A stretch of DNA of 64,000 nt from Niameybacter massiliensis (lineage in GTDB: Bacteria > Bacillota > Clostridia > Lachnospirales > Cellulosilyticaceae): NCBI RefSeq assembly GCF_001282685.1, contig NZ_LN875035.1, positions 972,250 to 1,036,249 of the forward strand. The letters run 5' to 3'. The position numbers and the translations under genes are program-made. Positions 62,791 to 64,000 of the stretch are shown here, piece by piece. The stretch's first letter is position 1. Each line of letters starts with the position of its first letter. The notes below the pieces were generated by a model. It searched no databases. It saw only the letters and a list, made by a program, of their open reading frames with translations, and was not told where the DNA came from.

Positions 62791-64000
62791 CTAAATTTGC
62801 CTATTTACAGCCATATAAAGAAGTGCGTTACATAATGCTGCCGCAATATTACTTCCGCCCTTTCGCCCTTTTGCAACAATATAAGGTACATTTACTTGCA
62901 TCATTTGCTCTTTTGATTCTACTACATTGACAAACCCTACGGGTACACCTATAACAAGTTCCGGAGATAGTTTCCCTGTTTCAATAAGTTCTTTAATTTT
63001 CATAAGCGCTGTTGGTGCATTTCCTACAGCAAATATTAGAGGATAATTAAGCTCTGCTGCTTTTTCTATTGCAATAGCAGATCGTGTTGTACCTTCTTCT
63101 TTGGCACGCTTTGCTACATCTTCATCTGCCACAAAACAGTGCACTTCGCCTCCAAGACTTGCAAGAGTTGTTTTATTAATGCCGGCCTTAGCCATTTGGG
63201 TATCAGTTACGATGTGAGCTCCATTTTTGAGAGCTTGAATGGCACGTTCCACAACGTGATCAGAAAAACATAAATTGGTTGCGTAATCAAAATCAGCACT
63301 TGTATGAATCGCACGCTTAATAAGCGGTGCATGCAAGGGATTAATTGTAGTTTCTCCCAAAATTTCATCTATCATACGAAAACTTTCTTTTTCTATCTCA
63401 AAAGGAAGCATTTTTTTAGTATTTTTCTCTATTTTATACTTTTTACATGCTTCAACAAAGGATTTAGCCATATTGAGATGACTATAAAAGTGAATATGAG
63501 GATAACCTGCAAATAAGCTTTCATTTGCTTCAATACACTCCCATACTATATTCTTACCACTTTTAATTGCTTTAAAACTTTCTCCATTATAACTAGAATC
63601 TGAATAATGAAACTCATGAGCTCTTAGCCAACCACCTTTTTTACTTAGTAAATTATCCTTTTGGGCTTCTAATTGTATATATCCAAATCGCATTAACCTT
63701 TTAGTCATGTGACTTTCTCCTCTTAGAGCGCCTACCATTTCATAGCTTTCATTATCCAGAAATGTTAACCTTTCTTGCAAGTACATAAATCCTCCACATT
63801 CAGCAATACAAGGTAATTTATTCTCTATAGCATGTTTTATAGCTGCTTTCATTTGTATATTTTCAGCCAGTTGTTTAGCATAAACTTCTGGATAACCGCC
63901 TCCTAGTATAAGGCCTTGGATTCCTTCTGGAAGCTTTTTGTCTACTAGTGGTGAAAAGGCTATCAGCTCTATGCCCATTTCTTCTAAGAGCTCTAAATTG
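62791..64000 (-). CDS. CbiA-CbiC fusion (cobyrinate a,c-diamide synthase / precorrin-8X methylmutase), 5' end off the window
   Basis: The frame is open to base 64000 with residues NLELLEE before the first internal Met, so the start lies outside. About 403 residues are visible. The first 190 are the glutamine amidotransferase end of CbiA: LILGGGYPEVYAKQL, nucleophile Cys in IAECGGFMYLQE and the HEFHYS motif. The last 200 are a complete CbiC: IHTSADFDYATNLCFSDHVV with the catalytic His, TDTQMAKAGI and PVGFVNVVESKEQMM. One polypeptide would thus amidate cobyrinate and move the methyl group of cobalt-precorrin-8X. No stop or start separates the halves. Confidence 0.85.
   Translation of the reverse strand, partial: NLELLEEMGIELIAFSPLVDKKLPEGIQGLILGGGYPEVYAKQLAENIQMKAAIKHAIENKLPCIAECGGFMYLQERLTFLDNESYEMVGALRGESHMTKRLMRFGYIQLEAQKDNLLSKKGGWLRAHEFHYSDSSYNGESFKAIKSGKNIVWECIEANESLFAGYPHIHFYSHLNMAKSFVEACKKYKIEKNTKKMLPFEIEKESFRMIDEILGETTINPLHAPLIKRAIHTSADFDYATNLCFSDHVVERAIQALKNGAHIVTDTQMAKAGINKTTLASLGGEVHCFVADEDVAKRAKEEGTTRSAIAIEKAAELNYPLIFAVGNAPTALMKIKELIETGKLSPELVIGVPVGFVNVVESKEQMMQVNVPYIVAKGRKGGSNIAAALCNALLYMAVNRQI

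Noticed and set aside
1-64000. CRISPR arrays, insertion sequences, prophage genes or attachment sites
   Set aside because: No regularly spaced repeats, transposase or integrase motifs, or phage structural genes were found on either strand.

Overview
The window is AT-rich DNA with strong AAGGAG-type ribosome binding sites, one primary sigma factor (RpoD), glycyl-radical and hybrid-cluster enzymes, a bacteriohemerythrin, a ClpB, LrgAB, DegV, DedA and a preQ1-dependent QueT. This is the profile of an anaerobic, low-GC, Gram-positive Clostridia-class bacterium, most likely in or near the Lachnospirales. That placement is inference. No phage, plasmid, insertion sequence, CRISPR array or rRNA was found, and most of the window looks like chromosomal core with small metabolic modules.

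Layout. 1-3249 (minus): a four-gene envelope operon with two unknown membrane proteins, a GerMN-domain protein and a partial transglutaminase-like protein. 3395-7829 (minus): a MacAB-like efflux operon ending in a TolC-like gene. 8332-9531 (plus): threonine ammonia-lyase. 9675-12572 (minus): eukaryotic-type hexokinase, mannose-6-phosphate isomerase and PduL phosphotransacylase. 12814-13668: a YitT membrane protein. 13703-19064 (minus): a LacI-controlled sugar operon (DUF4867, FucI-like isomerase, xylulokinase, transaldolase) with two identical 14-bp operators. 19142-19841 holds no intact gene. 19842-26591: a hydrolase, YhbD plus two bactofilins, ClpB and an RHH protein. 26874-29713: sulfatase with divergent AraC regulator, and a GNAT. 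29809-33936: a cystine/cysteine module. 34201-36596: an ABC-F protein and a methyltransferase. 36729-37306: preQ1-I riboswitch and QueT. 37356-43611: CorC-like protein, HAD phosphatase, CDF cation exporter, a small unknown, an AbgT transporter and a CBS-ACT protein.

43728-44600 is the most unusual part. It has tRNA-Thr on the plus strand. On the minus strand a sigma-D (FliA)-type promoter is followed by a c-di-GMP-I (GEMM) riboswitch aptamer and then about 500 bases of structured sequence with no open reading frame.

44608-52517: HAD, MgtC, LrgAB, pyruvate kinase, tRNA-Leu, DedA, DegV, hemerythrin and a Crp/Fnr regulator. 52630-54489: hybrid cluster protein, divergent from the Crp/Fnr gene across a perfect palindrome. 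54548-56977: membrane proteins (VanZ, SLC13-like, YjdF-like). 57032-61417: the YjjI/YjjW glycyl-radical pair with a LysR regulator and a divergent TDT transporter. 61501-62586: rpoD. 62791-64000: a cobalamin-synthesis fusion (CbiA-CbiC) running off the right edge.

Most convergent or tandem gene ends are separated by long, nearly perfect hairpin terminators, several of which overlap the stop codons. Many starts were moved from the longest reading frame to an internal ATG supported by a Shine-Dalgarno sequence, and several genes start at GTG or TTG.
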